Assembly (NCBI RefSeq): GCF_040370365.1
Contig: NZ_BAABWQ010000004.1
Location: 1 to 64,000 of the forward strand
Direction: 5' to 3'
Source of the DNA: Shimia sp040370365
Lineage (GTDB): Bacteria > Pseudomonadota > Alphaproteobacteria > Rhodobacterales > Rhodobacteraceae
Length of the DNA stretch: 64,000 nucleotides
Below are positions 51,512 through 60,917 of the stretch, piece after piece. The number at the start of each line of letters is the position of its first letter. Position 1 is the first letter of the stretch. The position numbers were made by a program, and so were the translations under genes. The notes under the pieces are model-generated. The model was not told the DNA's origin. It saw only the letters and a list, made by a program, of their open reading frames with translations, and searched no databases.

Positions 51512-53122
51512 ATGTTATCCAAGTCATTGAAGACAGCTATTGCAGCGGCATTGGTGGCAACTTCGACGTCTGCGCCCGCTCTGGCCAGTGACGTCGGCGC
51601 CGCCATCGCCGGAGCGATCATTGGCGGAGCGCTCATGTCAGGCGCCCAGAAAAACAAAAAACGATCCAGTGGTGTCCAATACTCCGCCGCGCGTGCTCAA
51701 AACCGCGAAACTCAAACATCTCTCAACTATTTTGGCTTTCCGGCTGGCACACCTGATGGCGTTATGGGGCGTAAATCCCGCTCTGCCATTATCCAATACC
51801 AAACCTACGTTGGCTTTCCGGCAACCGGAACGCTGTCTCCATACGAACGTGATTTTCTGGTAGGGTCTTACAACAGGGCCCAGATCGGTGGCCCGCAAGT
51901 CGTAAAGGCAATGCAAACCCATCAGCACGGCGTCCGAAGCTTGCTCACAGCGTGGTACGCAGAGGCGCATGGCGGACCGTCGGGCAACGTCTATGGTGGC
52001 ATGCCTACAGAAGTGTCTGCGGCGATTGACGAAGTCGCGGAAAGCTCTGACCCAAGCGCGGAACAACTGCTTCAAAGGTCAGGGTTTATTCAACTGGCGG
52101 ATTTGAATGGCGACGGCAAGACTGACTATATATTGGATACATCTGTCTCCGGCAGTGCCTATTGGTGTGGCGCCAAAGACTGTACGGTAATGGTGTTTGT
52201 TTCCGGCCCAAACGGTTTCGCGCGCAATGATTTCCTCAGCCACATCGCGACACCTGCAAGCTTCTCATGCCACCAATCGGTTTGCCGCCTCAACGACAGT
52301 GCCACACAACCGCAGCTCGCGGCCGTACAACCTGCTCCGGTGTCTCCTGCCCCCATCGCGCCACAAACTGTGCCAGTGGCAGCCTCACAAGAACAACCCG
52401 CATCAGCAGGCCTGGCTGGTATCACCCTTTTCGAAGCCACCAAACCCGCAGCACCGGAAAAATCTCTCGCAGGATATTGCGGAAAGGTGAGTCTACTTAC
52501 CAACTCGAACGGTGGCTTTGTCACAGTCAACAGCATCTCAGATCCGTCATTTGTATTGAGCGAACAGTTTTGTCTGGCGCGAACCTATGCAGTCTCGAAC
52601 GGGGAGCAGATCATGCAAGCGGTTCAAGGCGCAACACAGGCTCAAGTTGATCAACAATGTGATGCCTTTGGCCCTGCCCTTGCGCCCTATGTCGCCAAAT
52701 TGCCGACGGACAACCCGTCTCAGCTGCTGCCAGAAGTCCAAGCCTTTGTTCTAAATGCAAACATGTCTCTAGAGCAGCTGCAAGATACAGCTAAAATTTG
52801 CCTGTTCTCAGCCTATCGTCGCGACAATATGGACGTGGCACTCGGTTCTGCCCTTTTGATGGCTGCGATCGGACAAAGACCATACAGTGAATTAATCGGG
52901 CATCACTTGCAGCACGGGTTTGGCCTTTTGGCAGATACCGACAAGGCTGCGCCGTGGTACACAGTCGCGATTGAAGCGCTGAACGCTGGCTCAGAAGCAG
53001 CCTTCGCACCTGGTCAGTCTGACCGAGCGGCTCTGCTGCAGGCGGCCCTAACCGCAGAAACAAACACAGGAGCCATTGTGCAACCAGTGGCGGTGCTGCC
53101 CTCGTTCAAAATTGGCGACTGA
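51512..53122 (+). CDS. Exported protein with peptidoglycan-binding-like domain
   Basis: The 536-residue product has a signal peptide (to about 26, ALAS), a glycine-zipper-like hydrophobic patch (GAAIAGAIIGGALMSG, 29-44) and a peptidoglycan-binding-1-like unit (about 64-120, FGFPAGTPDGVMGRKSRSAI). A DLNGDGKTDY segment resembling a calcium-binding loop follows. A Pro/Ala-rich linker separates a C-terminal helical region of about 200 residues of unknown type. AAGGAGAT precedes the ATG at 51512 with ideal spacing. A cell-wall-associated role is likely; the exact function is unknown. Confidence 0.8.
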   Translation: MLSKSLKTAIAAALVATSTSAPALASDVGAAIAGAIIGGALMSGAQKNKKRSSGVQYSAARAQNRETQTSLNYFGFPAGTPDGVMGRKSRSAIIQYQTYVGFPATGTLSPYERDFLVGSYNRAQIGGPQVVKAMQTHQHGVRSLLTAWYAEAHGGPSGNVYGGMPTEVSAAIDEVAESSDPSAEQLLQRSGFIQLADLNGDGKTDYILDTSVSGSAYWCGAKDCTVMVFVSGPNGFARNDFLSHIATPASFSCHQSVCRLNDSATQPQLAAVQPAPVSPAPIAPQTVPVAASQEQPASAGLAGITLFEATKPAAPEKSLAGYCGKVSLLTNSNGGFVTVNSISDPSFVLSEQFCLARTYAVSNGEQIMQAVQGATQAQVDQQCDAFGPALAPYVAKLPTDNPSQLLPEVQAFVLNANMSLEQLQDTAKICLFSAYRRDNMDVALGSALLMAAIGQRPYSELIGHHLQHGFGLLADTDKAAPWYTVAIEALNAGSEAAFAPGQSDRAALLQAALTAETNTGAIVQPVAVLPSFKIGD

Positions 53123-53141
53123 CACAGCGCTCACGTTTGAC

Positions 53142-53171
53142 ATGCCCCGTGATGTCGAGTTCGCGGGGCAT
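53142..53171 (+). terminator. Possible terminator after the exported protein gene
   Basis: ATGCCCCG and CGGGGCAT form an 8-bp stem with a 14-base loop, followed by TTCATTTG. The T-run is interrupted, so the signal is moderate. It lies 20 bp after the stop codon. Confidence 0.5.
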
Positions 53172-53269
53172 TTCATTTGCCACTACGCGGCATTGACCCG
53201 CAACGATCTCTTCCCCCCTGAGCTTTGACATCCTATGTAGTCACTTATCAACAGAAGTGAGGATTTTGC

Positions 53270-54514
53270 GTGTCTGAGACCCATTCATTTGACCATATGC
53301 TGGAGACGCGACTGACCTCCTACTGCGCGATCGACAGCCAAAGCGACGAGCACTCCGCTGCGTCTCCTTCGACCGAAATCCAACTGAACGTTGCCAGACA
53401 TCTTGTTGAAGAGCTTCATAAAATCGGAGCCACTGACGTCAGCCTGACAGCATATGGCGCAGTTCTGGCGACGGTTCCGGCCACCGATGATACGGCACCG
53501 ACAATCGGTTTTTGCGCTCACATGGACACCGCGCCGCAGTTCAATGCCACGGGCGTGAAACCACGGGTGATCCACAACTGGGATGGCACTGACATCACCT
53601 ATCCGGACAATCCTGATCTGGTTCTTTCCCCTTCAGTCTCAGCGTATCTTGCGGGCAAAGAAGGAGAAGACATCATCACCGCCTCAGGGCGCACCTTGTT
53701 GGGGGCCGATGACAAGGCTGGCATCGCCATTATCATGACAATGGCCGAACACCTTCTCACCACGCCGGGTCTCAACCACGGCAAAGTGCGACTCGCCTTT
53801 ACCCCTGATGAAGAGATTGGGCGTGGCGTTCATCCGGACCTTCCCACCGGCTTTGGTGTAGATTTTGCCTACACATTGGACGGTGCACGCCGAGGTGACA
53901 TCGAATACGAGACTTTCTCCGCAGATGGGGCAGTTGTCACAATTTCCGGCACCTCTGCGCATCCGGGGTATGCCAAGGACAAACTGACCAACGCTTTGCA
54001 CGTTGCCGCTCAAATTGTGTCTGACCTCGATGTGGAAGGCACCACACCGGAAACCACATCCGGGCGTGAGAGTTTTACGCACGTGTATGCACAAGAGGGG
54101 GGAAGCTCTGAAACCGTCTTAAGGTTTATCCTGCGGGCGTTTGAGATGGATGATCTGACGGCTCAAGGCACACGCCTCAAAGCCGCTTGTGCCAAAGCGG
54201 AAACCGATTTCCCCGGCGCCAAAGTCACTTGTGAAATCACCAAGCAGTACCGAAACATGCGCTACTGGCTTGAAAACGACATGACGCCGGTCAATCTTGC
54301 CCGCGAAGCCATCCGTGCAGAAGGCTTAGAGCCGCACTCCGTGCCCATTCGCGGCGGCACTGACGGCTCTCGTTTGACGGAACTGGGCGTGCCTTGCCCC
54401 AATCTCTACACTGGTATGATGGAAATTCACGGACCGCTGGAATGGGTGTCCGTACAAGACATGGCCAGCGCCACGCGCATGATCGCCAAACTGGTGCAAA
54501 TCGCTGCCAAGTAA
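53270..54514 (+). CDS. pepT: Peptidase T (tripeptidase)
   Basis: PepT removes the N-terminal residue of tripeptides. The 414-residue M20 metallopeptidase has the first metal motif FCAHMDTA (H84, D86), the bridging aspartate in LLGADDKAGIA, and the catalytic glutamate in TPDEEIGRG. The family-typical long insert (VIHNWDGTDITY) after the first motif and GTSAHPGYAKDKLTNA are also seen. It starts with GTG at 53270; AGGA lies eight bases upstream. Confidence 0.95.
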   Translation: MSETHSFDHMLETRLTSYCAIDSQSDEHSAASPSTEIQLNVARHLVEELHKIGATDVSLTAYGAVLATVPATDDTAPTIGFCAHMDTAPQFNATGVKPRVIHNWDGTDITYPDNPDLVLSPSVSAYLAGKEGEDIITASGRTLLGADDKAGIAIIMTMAEHLLTTPGLNHGKVRLAFTPDEEIGRGVHPDLPTGFGVDFAYTLDGARRGDIEYETFSADGAVVTISGTSAHPGYAKDKLTNALHVAAQIVSDLDVEGTTPETTSGRESFTHVYAQEGGSSETVLRFILRAFEMDDLTAQGTRLKAACAKAETDFPGAKVTCEITKQYRNMRYWLENDMTPVNLAREAIRAEGLEPHSVPIRGGTDGSRLTELGVPCPNLYTGMMEIHGPLEWVSVQDMASATRMIAKLVQIAAK

Positions 54515-54517
54515 TCG

Positions 54518-54545
54518 GAAAGCCGACCTCTGTAGCTCGGCTTTC
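54518..54545. terminator. Hairpin between convergent pepT and aroB
   Basis: A 9-bp stem GAAAGCCGA / TCGGCTTTC with a 10-base loop lies directly after the pepT stop codon and 20 bp before the aroB stop. T-runs on either side are short; it may act in both directions. Confidence 0.55.
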
Positions 54546-54564
54546 TTACGCAAAGCGGTCTCTC

Positions 54565-55680
54565 TTAGCGTGCGCTCAACTCTTCTACGAGAAGCGCGCG
54601 CACCGTGTCCCTTGGCACATCGGCAGTCACAAAGGACTTCCCGATCCCACGCGCCAGAATGAAGCGCAGCTGGCCGTCGACCACTTTCTTATCCTGTCCC
54701 ATCAGATCCAAAAGCGTATCTGCGTCCGGCAGAGCGCCTTCGATATCTTTGAGGTCCACCTTCATGCCCATCTCGTGCAGATGCTGACGCACCCGACTCG
54801 GGTCTTCTTGTGAACACAGGCCAAGACGCGCACTCAACTCAAACGCCAAGGCACAGCCCACTGCGACACCTTCGCCATGCAGCAGCCGATCCCCATAGCC
54901 CGTTGCCGCCTCTAAGGCGTGACAAAACGTGTGCCCGAGGTTGAGCAATGCGCGATCGCCCTGCTCGGTTTCATCGCGCATCACGATTTCTGCCTTCATC
55001 TCACAGGACCGTTTCACCGCCGCAATCCGCGTCGCCACATCACCTGCAGCCAACTTTGGCCCCTGCGCTTCCAGCCATTCAAAGAAATTTGCATCGCCCA
55101 GCATGCCGTATTTCACAACTTCACCGTACCCGGCTAGAAAATCACGCGGCGTAAGCGTACCCAGCACATCGATATCCGCCAAAACCAAACGCGGCTGATG
55201 GAACGCTCCAATCAAGTTTTTGCCCAACGGGCTGTTGATCCCGGTCTTGCCACCCACGGAGCTGTCGACTTGCGCCAACAAACTTGTCGGGATCTGCACA
55301 AAACCAACGCCGCGACGCAAAATCGCGGCTGCAAATCCGGTCAAATCGCCAATCACGCCACCACCCAAGGCGACCACAAGATCACTCCGTTCCACACGTT
55401 GCGCCAGCAGCCACTCAACCGTCCGCTCAAGATGCAGCCAGTTCTTCGTGCTCTCTCCTGCGGGCAACACCAGAGCCTCAAGGCCGATGCCTTCCGCGGC
55501 CAGCCCATCACGCAGGGTGTCCAGATGAAGCGCCGCGACGTTCTCGTCTGTGACAACACACACGTGTTTACGTTTCAGAAATGGACCGATGAAGGTCCCA
55601 GCCTGCGCCAACAACCCCGGCCCGATGTGAATGTCATATTCGCGCCCCTCAAGGCCCACATGTACCGTTTCCATCATCAC
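54565..55680 (-). CDS. aroB: 3-dehydroquinate synthase
   Basis: AroB closes the ring in the second step of the shikimate pathway. The 371-residue protein has the NAD motif GGGVIGDLTGF, and QIPTSLLAQVDSSVGGKTGI, which holds part of the active site. The zinc-binding residues lie in the KRSCEMKAEIV, GHTFCHALE and HGEGVAVG regions. Three successive ATG codons are possible starts; the first (55680) overlaps the aroK stop by 4 bp. The order aroK-aroB is usual. Confidence 0.97.
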   Translation of the reverse strand: MMMETVHVGLEGREYDIHIGPGLLAQAGTFIGPFLKRKHVCVVTDENVAALHLDTLRDGLAAEGIGLEALVLPAGESTKNWLHLERTVEWLLAQRVERSDLVVALGGGVIGDLTGFAAAILRRGVGFVQIPTSLLAQVDSSVGGKTGINSPLGKNLIGAFHQPRLVLADIDVLGTLTPRDFLAGYGEVVKYGMLGDANFFEWLEAQGPKLAAGDVATRIAAVKRSCEMKAEIVMRDETEQGDRALLNLGHTFCHALEAATGYGDRLLHGEGVAVGCALAFELSARLGLCSQEDPSRVRQHLHEMGMKVDLKDIEGALPDADTLLDLMGQDKKVVDGQLRFILARGIGKSFVTADVPRDTVRALLVEELSAR

Positions 55681-56228
55681 TCGGCCCCTTTCAAAACGTC
55701 AGAACGCCGTGCCATCAGCGCATCCGCAACACGCCCCGCCATTTCCTCAATACTGAGCCCAGATTCAGCGTCCACTGACACATCAGCCAAGCTGTACAGG
55801 GGGACACGCGAGGCAAAGATATCCTCCAAAGTCGCGCGCGGATTTTCCGTGCGCAACAAAGGACGTGTGTCTTTGTGTTTCACCCGTGACCACAACAGCT
55901 CTATGTCGGCATTTAACCAGACCGCAACCCCGCGCTCTGAAATGGCCTTACGGTTGCTTTCCGCCAAATACGCCCCGCCACCTGTCGACAAGATACATTG
56001 TTCGTCTTCAAGCAGGCGGGCGATCACCTGACTTTCTTTCTCTCGAAAAAACGCCTCGCCGTCGCGCGCAAAAATCTCCGCGATGCTCATGTTTGCGGCC
56101 TTTTCGATTTCTGCGTCAGAATCGATAAATGGGACGTTCAGTTGCGCGGCCAAAGCCCGACCAACTGCCGTTTTTCCCGCGCCCATCATGCCCACAAGCA
56201 CTACAGTTTTATTCAGCTCATAGGTCAT
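55677..56228 (-). CDS. aroK: Shikimate kinase
   Basis: Shikimate kinase phosphorylates shikimate using ATP. The 183-residue protein has the P-loop GMMGAGKT (13-20), the shikimate-binding segment FIDSDAEIE, and the ILSTGGGAYL motif. I place the start at the ATG at 56228; an in-frame TTG seven codons earlier is possible. It is the first gene of the aroK-aroB pair and is divergent from the 49-residue gene. Confidence 0.95.
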   Translation of the reverse strand: MTYELNKTVVLVGMMGAGKTAVGRALAAQLNVPFIDSDAEIEKAANMSIAEIFARDGEAFFREKESQVIARLLEDEQCILSTGGGAYLAESNRKAISERGVAVWLNADIELLWSRVKHKDTRPLLRTENPRATLEDIFASRVPLYSLADVSVDAESGLSIEEMAGRVADALMARRSDVLKGAE

Positions 56229-56348
56229 GAAACGCCCGCTATCGGCCAAGCCTTGCTCAAAAATTAGATTTCGGCACTGAATGACGTGATCTTGTCCAAA
56301 AGGCCAGTTATAAGTTGAAAAAAACGAGCAGGAAAATTGAGGGGACTC

Positions 56349-56498
56349 ATGGGCAAAGTCATTCGAGCCTTACTGGTTCTGCTGCTACTCGCAGCTTTGG
56401 CGTTGGTGGCATACGCTTATGTCGGGCCAATTTTTGGCGCTGACTTTTCTGCGCCGCAGGAAGAAACACGCCTCCCCGTCCAGTTGCACGGCGAATAG
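56349..56498 (+). CDS. 49-residue single-pass membrane peptide
   Basis: This short gene encodes 49 residues. A basic start (MGKVIRALL) is followed by one long leucine-rich helix (about 7-25), then a periplasmic-looking tail (FGADFSAPQEETRLPVQLHGE). GAGGGG lies just before the ATG. The stop codon TAG is followed at once by the ATG of the 507-residue exported protein, so the two are tightly coupled. I do not know the family; it resembles small membrane proteins found in the same place in related genomes. Function unknown. Confidence 0.7.
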   Translation: MGKVIRALLVLLLLAALALVAYAYVGPIFGADFSAPQEETRLPVQLHGE

Positions 56499-58022
56499 AT
56501 GCCTGCGAACCCTCGCCTGCGCCCTGCATTGTCAGCGCTCCTGCTCAGCGTCACGCCCGTTCTCGCGCAAGACGCCCCTCTTTCTGCCATTGACTGGCTC
56601 AATCCAACGCCAACCGTCACGCTGGATATGGGTCTGCCACTTTCAGAGCCTCCAGTCGCAGCGGGATTGCAAACCCCCGACATCAAAGTCACGTCGCTTG
56701 ACGACAACGGTCGAGACGCAGTTGGACTTTTGCCGTCATCCGTTACGGGTCTGCCTGCTTCTTTGTGGGCCTCCTCAGACGCCTCTGATCTAAGCGACAT
56801 GGTCGCTGACCAGCGACCAGAAGTTCTGCCCTCCATGCAAGCCCTGCTTTATACGTTGTTATTGGCTGAAGCTGACGCGCCACGCGGTGCAGGGCTGGAT
56901 GATGAGCTTTTGCTTTCCCGGATCGACAAACTTGTGGATCTTGGGGCGTTGGAACAAGCCAGCGCTTTGCTCGAACGCGCGGGGCCAACAAACCCAGCGC
57001 TTTTTGCGCGCTGGTTTGAGGTCACCCTTCTGATGGGGGAAGAGCAACGCGCCTGCGAGGCTTTAAGCGCGGCACCACACCTTGCCCCCGATTATGCGTC
57101 CCGCATCTTCTGCACTGCGCGCGCGGGTGATTGGCGTGCCGCCGCTCTGACTCTGGACACCGCAAAAGCGCTTGGCTTGGTGTCTGAGGAAATGGATGCG
57201 CTCCTGTTGCGTTTCCTTGATCCTGAGCTTTTCGAAGGGGAACCGCTTTTGGTGGCTGCCGGCCCAATAACGCCGCTAAAATATCGTTTGTATGAGGCGA
57301 TCGGGGAGCCGCAACCCACCACAGGCTTACCGCGCGCCTTTGCCCATGCTGATCTGCGCGACACCGCAGGTTGGAAAGCGCAACTTGAAGCCTCTGAACG
57401 GCTTGCCCGAACCTCAGCATTGCATGAAAACCGACTGCTTGGCATCTATTCCGACCGCCAACCCGCGGCCTCGGGCATGATCTGGGATCGTGTTGCCGCT
57501 GTTCAGGCCTTTGACAAAAGCATTGCTGCCAAAGATGTCCGCGCGGTTGCCGACACATTGCCCACCGCTTGGGCATCGATGCAACAAGTGCATTTGGAGG
57601 TGCCGTTTGCGCGTCTGTATGGCCCGCTGCTGTTGCAGCTGCCGTTGCAGGGCGTGACGGCGCGATTGGCGCGCGACATCGCCCTCTTGTCTACGGACTA
57701 TGAAAAGGCAGCGCGCAATGGTCCACGAGATTTCTTGTCTGGCCTTGCGCTCGGCAGTCCGCCGCGCACCCCAAATGATCCGTTGCACCGCGCCATTTCC
57801 GAAGCCTTTCACGGGGCGGGTGTGCCGCAAGAAATCTCCACGATGCTTGCACGAGGCCAGCTCGGCGAAGGTATTTTAACAGCAATGTCGCTGATGGATG
57901 ATGGGGCTGCTGGAAACCTTGTTGCCCTGACCGAAGCTCTGGCCACCTTCCGCGCGGTCGGACTGGAAGACACCGCCCGCCGCGCAGCACTTCAGGTGGC
58001 GTTGCTGGACACGCGGGGATAG
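56499..58022 (+). CDS. Exported helical protein of unknown function next to xerD
   Basis: The 507-residue protein has a signal peptide (to about 23, VLAQ) and a short Pro/Thr-rich linker. The rest, from about 110 onwards, is mostly alpha-helical, with repeated Leu/Ala-rich helical pairs that resemble an alpha-solenoid (TPR-like) more than an enzyme. No catalytic motif is seen. It starts on the base after the 49-residue gene stop and ends four bases before xerD, so the three form a unit. Its role, probably periplasmic scaffolding, is a guess. Confidence 0.78.
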   Translation: MPANPRLRPALSALLLSVTPVLAQDAPLSAIDWLNPTPTVTLDMGLPLSEPPVAAGLQTPDIKVTSLDDNGRDAVGLLPSSVTGLPASLWASSDASDLSDMVADQRPEVLPSMQALLYTLLLAEADAPRGAGLDDELLLSRIDKLVDLGALEQASALLERAGPTNPALFARWFEVTLLMGEEQRACEALSAAPHLAPDYASRIFCTARAGDWRAAALTLDTAKALGLVSEEMDALLLRFLDPELFEGEPLLVAAGPITPLKYRLYEAIGEPQPTTGLPRAFAHADLRDTAGWKAQLEASERLARTSALHENRLLGIYSDRQPAASGMIWDRVAAVQAFDKSIAAKDVRAVADTLPTAWASMQQVHLEVPFARLYGPLLLQLPLQGVTARLARDIALLSTDYEKAARNGPRDFLSGLALGSPPRTPNDPLHRAISEAFHGAGVPQEISTMLARGQLGEGILTAMSLMDDGAAGNLVALTEALATFRAVGLEDTARRAALQVALLDTRG

Positions 58023-58026
58023 GATC

Positions 58027-58965
58027 ATGCACCCCCGTCATTGGATCAGCACGTTTCTGGATGCTCAGGCCGCAGAACTTGGGGCCTCCCCCAACACCCA
58101 AGCAGCTTATGCCCGCGATTTACGCGATTTCGGAGGATGGGCAGAACGCAAATCCATCACCTTTGATAGCGCCACACAACCCGATGTCGAAGACTACCTG
58201 CTCTATTGCGACGCCCAAGGCTTGGCGCAATCGACGCGCGCAAGACGTCTCTCTGCCATCAAACAACTGTATCGATTTGCCTTTGAGGAAGGTTGGCGCA
58301 CCGACAACCCGGCCGTGCAGATCAAAGGGCCTGGACGCTCCAAACGTCTGCCCAAAACGCTGGAAGTGACAGACGTTGATCGGCTTTTAGATGCGGCGCG
58401 CACCAGTGGGCGCACCCAGAATGATCAGCTGCGCAACACCTGTCTGATGCAGCTGCTCTATGCCACTGGGATGCGTGTTACGGAACTGGTCAGCTTGCCT
58501 GTCTCCGCCGCACGGGGGGATCCACAGATGCTGTTGGTTCAGGGCAAAGGTGGCAAGGAACGGATGGTGCCCCTCTCCCCCCCTGCCCGCGCCGCGCTGT
58601 CGGTTTGGCTGACCTGTCGGGACACCGCAGAGGATGAGGCGCGCGCCGCAGGAAAACCCACGTCGCAGTTTTTGTTCCCCTCTCGGGGCAAAAAAGGCCA
58701 CCTGACACGGCATCGGTTTTATGCCCTGATCAAAGAGTTGGCTGTGGTCGCCGGCGTTTCGCCCGCAAAGGTCACGCCACACACTCTGCGGCATGCTTTT
58801 GCAACCCACCTTCTGGCAAATGGAGCGGATTTGCGTGTGATCCAGACTCTGCTTGGCCATGCTGATGTCGCCACAACAGAGATTTACACCCATGTGCTGG
58901 ACGAGCGTCTGCGAGAGCTGGTCATCACACATCACCCCCTCGCCAAACCGTCTGACTCCGACTGA
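58027..58965 (+). CDS. xerD: Tyrosine site-specific recombinase, XerD type
   Basis: The 312-residue protein has the N-terminal SAM-like core-binding domain (1-105) and the catalytic domain with the full set: R150 (ATGMRVTE), K174 (QGKGGKER), H252 and R255 (HTLRHAFATHLL), H278 (LLGHAD) and nucleophile Y287 (TEIYTHV). XerC/XerD resolve chromosome dimers at dif. With no mobile-element context and near-full core length, a chromosomal XerD is more likely than an integrase; XerC cannot be excluded by sequence alone. Confidence 0.9.
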   Translation: MHPRHWISTFLDAQAAELGASPNTQAAYARDLRDFGGWAERKSITFDSATQPDVEDYLLYCDAQGLAQSTRARRLSAIKQLYRFAFEEGWRTDNPAVQIKGPGRSKRLPKTLEVTDVDRLLDAARTSGRTQNDQLRNTCLMQLLYATGMRVTELVSLPVSAARGDPQMLLVQGKGGKERMVPLSPPARAALSVWLTCRDTAEDEARAAGKPTSQFLFPSRGKKGHLTRHRFYALIKELAVVAGVSPAKVTPHTLRHAFATHLLANGADLRVIQTLLGHADVATTEIYTHVLDERLRELVITHHPLAKPSDSD

Positions 58966-59499
58966 GCCCAACCTCCAACACCAAACAACCTGATCTATAA
59001 GCTATCGGCACATACGGGCTTTCAGGCGGCACATCTTCTGATGACCAATGGCCGGTCATCAACCCTGTTTGGAAACCTGATGTCCATCCAAACCTTTGCA
59101 TTTTTGCAAAAGACGCCGCGCTTCCATATGGCATTTTGGCAAATATCACTGGAGACCCCTCTAAAATTGCAAAGCATGGGCGCGAGCGACCATCTTGCGC
59201 CATGATACCAATCACACCCCGCACTGACTCTGCGCCCTGCGCCACTCTCGTACAAAACTGCCAGGGTCTCTGAGGGATGACCGCAATAGGCCACCACGTC
59301 GCCCGTGCAGGTCAGCCGCCCTCCAGATATACGCCTCTATTTCCGCCGCCCTCTGCGCTGCGCCTGGCCCAATTGCGCGCGTACGTTCAACAACATCATG
59401 GTCAACGCGCTCAAACCAAAGCAGGTTTTAATGTGCTTGCCCCTTGATCCGCTTCTGCCGCATGCCCATAACCAACTCAAACACCCAGATGAGGATCCT
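58966..59499. other. 534-bp gap between xerD and the CNNM-type gene
   Basis: I find no convincing gene here; open frames on both strands lack start signals and protein character. Noted features are an inverted repeat around 59038-59059 (GATGACC-like / GGTCATC), and several TTTGCA/TGCAAA-like repeats around 59094-59111, 59126-59144 and 59164-59173. It may hold the promoter of the next gene. Confidence 0.4.
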
Positions 59500-60819
59500 A
59501 TGGAGCCAACAACCAGCACGATATTTGATTCAGCCTTCATGATCACCGCAGGGGTGATCCTGTTGTTGCTCATGATGTCGGCCTTCTTCTCAGGTTCCGA
59601 AACCGCTCTCACAGCGGCGTCTCGTGGTAAATTGCGGGCCAAAGCAGACAAGGGTGACCGAGGCGCACAACGGGCTTTGGATGTGACCGACGACAGTGAG
59701 CGGCTTATTGGCTCTGTCCTGTTGGGCAACAACCTCGTGAACATTCTGGCCACCTCTTTGGCCACCGCGCTCTTTACGCGGGCTTTTGGGGAAAGTGGCG
59801 TGGCGCTGGCCACATTGGTGATGACACTACTGGTGCTCATCTTTGCAGAGGTGCTGCCCAAAACTTATGCCATCACCCGCCCCGAAGATGCCGCCTCAGC
59901 GGCGGCCCGGCCCATCGGCCTGATTGTGACCGTGTTTTCGCCAATCGTTGCCGCAGTCCGTGTGCTGGTGCGGGCGGTTCTGCGCCTGTTTGGCGTTCAG
60001 ACCGACCCCGACAGCCAGATATTGGCCGTGCGTGAGGAAATTGCCGGGGCCATTCAACTGGGCCATTCCGAAGGGATCGTTGAGAAAGAAGACCGCGACC
60101 GCATATTGGGCGCGCTGGACCTGTCCGATCGCACCGTGGAAGAGATCATGCTGCACCGTTCCGGGATCGAGATGATCAACGCGGATGATGCACCATCCGA
60201 TGTCTTGACCCAATGCCTTGAGAGCAATCACACCCGCTTGCCTGTGTTCAAGAATGAGCCAGAAAATATCATTGGTGTGGTGCACGCCAAAGACCTGTTC
60301 CGCGCAATGTATCGCCGCGTGACCGAGGCTGGAAACGCACCTGATCGACTGGACCAGCTGACGGATATTGTGATCGATGAAGTCGCTAAAGAACCCTATT
60401 TTGTGCCTGAAACCACATCATTGGACGATCAAATGCGCGAATTCCTGCGCCGCCACGCGCATTTTGCACTGGTGGTGGACGAATATGGCTCGCTTCAAGG
60501 TTTGATCACATTGGAAGACATTCTCGAAGAGATTGTTGGCGAAATCACCGACGAATTTGACGAGGACGGCGAACAACACATCCGAAAATCGGAAGATGGC
60601 CAATTCCTGATCGAAGGGGCGATGACCATTCGAGACCTCAACCGGGCCACCGACTGGAACCTGCCGGACGAGGAAGCCAACACTGTGGCAGGGCTTGTGA
60701 TCCATGAGGCCCAAATGATCCCCACCGCTGGGCAGGTGTTTTCCTTTCATGGCTTCCGGTTTGAGGTCACTGGCCGCGAGGCCAATCGGATCACGGATCT
60801 TAAAATTCGCCCACTTTAA
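59500..60819 (+). CDS. CNNM/CorC-HlyC-type membrane transporter
   Basis: The 439-residue protein has a DUF21 (CNNM) membrane domain of three or four helices (about 14-155; MSAFFSGSETALTAAS is the family start), a pair of CBS domains (about 205-330) and a CorC/HlyC C-terminal domain (about 345-437). Family members move or sense magnesium or cobalt; the old hemolysin label is historical. The ATG at 59500 follows GAGGA; the frame extends 65 codons upstream without family similarity. Confidence 0.9.
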   Translation: MEPTTSTIFDSAFMITAGVILLLLMMSAFFSGSETALTAASRGKLRAKADKGDRGAQRALDVTDDSERLIGSVLLGNNLVNILATSLATALFTRAFGESGVALATLVMTLLVLIFAEVLPKTYAITRPEDAASAAARPIGLIVTVFSPIVAAVRVLVRAVLRLFGVQTDPDSQILAVREEIAGAIQLGHSEGIVEKEDRDRILGALDLSDRTVEEIMLHRSGIEMINADDAPSDVLTQCLESNHTRLPVFKNEPENIIGVVHAKDLFRAMYRRVTEAGNAPDRLDQLTDIVIDEVAKEPYFVPETTSLDDQMREFLRRHAHFALVVDEYGSLQGLITLEDILEEIVGEITDEFDEDGEQHIRKSEDGQFLIEGAMTIRDLNRATDWNLPDEEANTVAGLVIHEAQMIPTAGQVFSFHGFRFEVTGREANRITDLKIRPL

Positions 60820-60917
60820 AGTCGGCACCCGCCGGACGCGCCCGCGCCTCATGTTCACATGCGCCATTCGGCCTGAATTGATTTCAGCCAAATGAAGAAT
60901 TGGGGCGCGGTGTCACA

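Noticed and set aside
58925..59297. Two overlapping minus-strand open frames (106 and 91 codons) in the gap after xerD
   Set aside because: No Shine-Dalgarno, no domain, unusual composition, and one overlaps the xerD end; I treat the stretch as non-coding.
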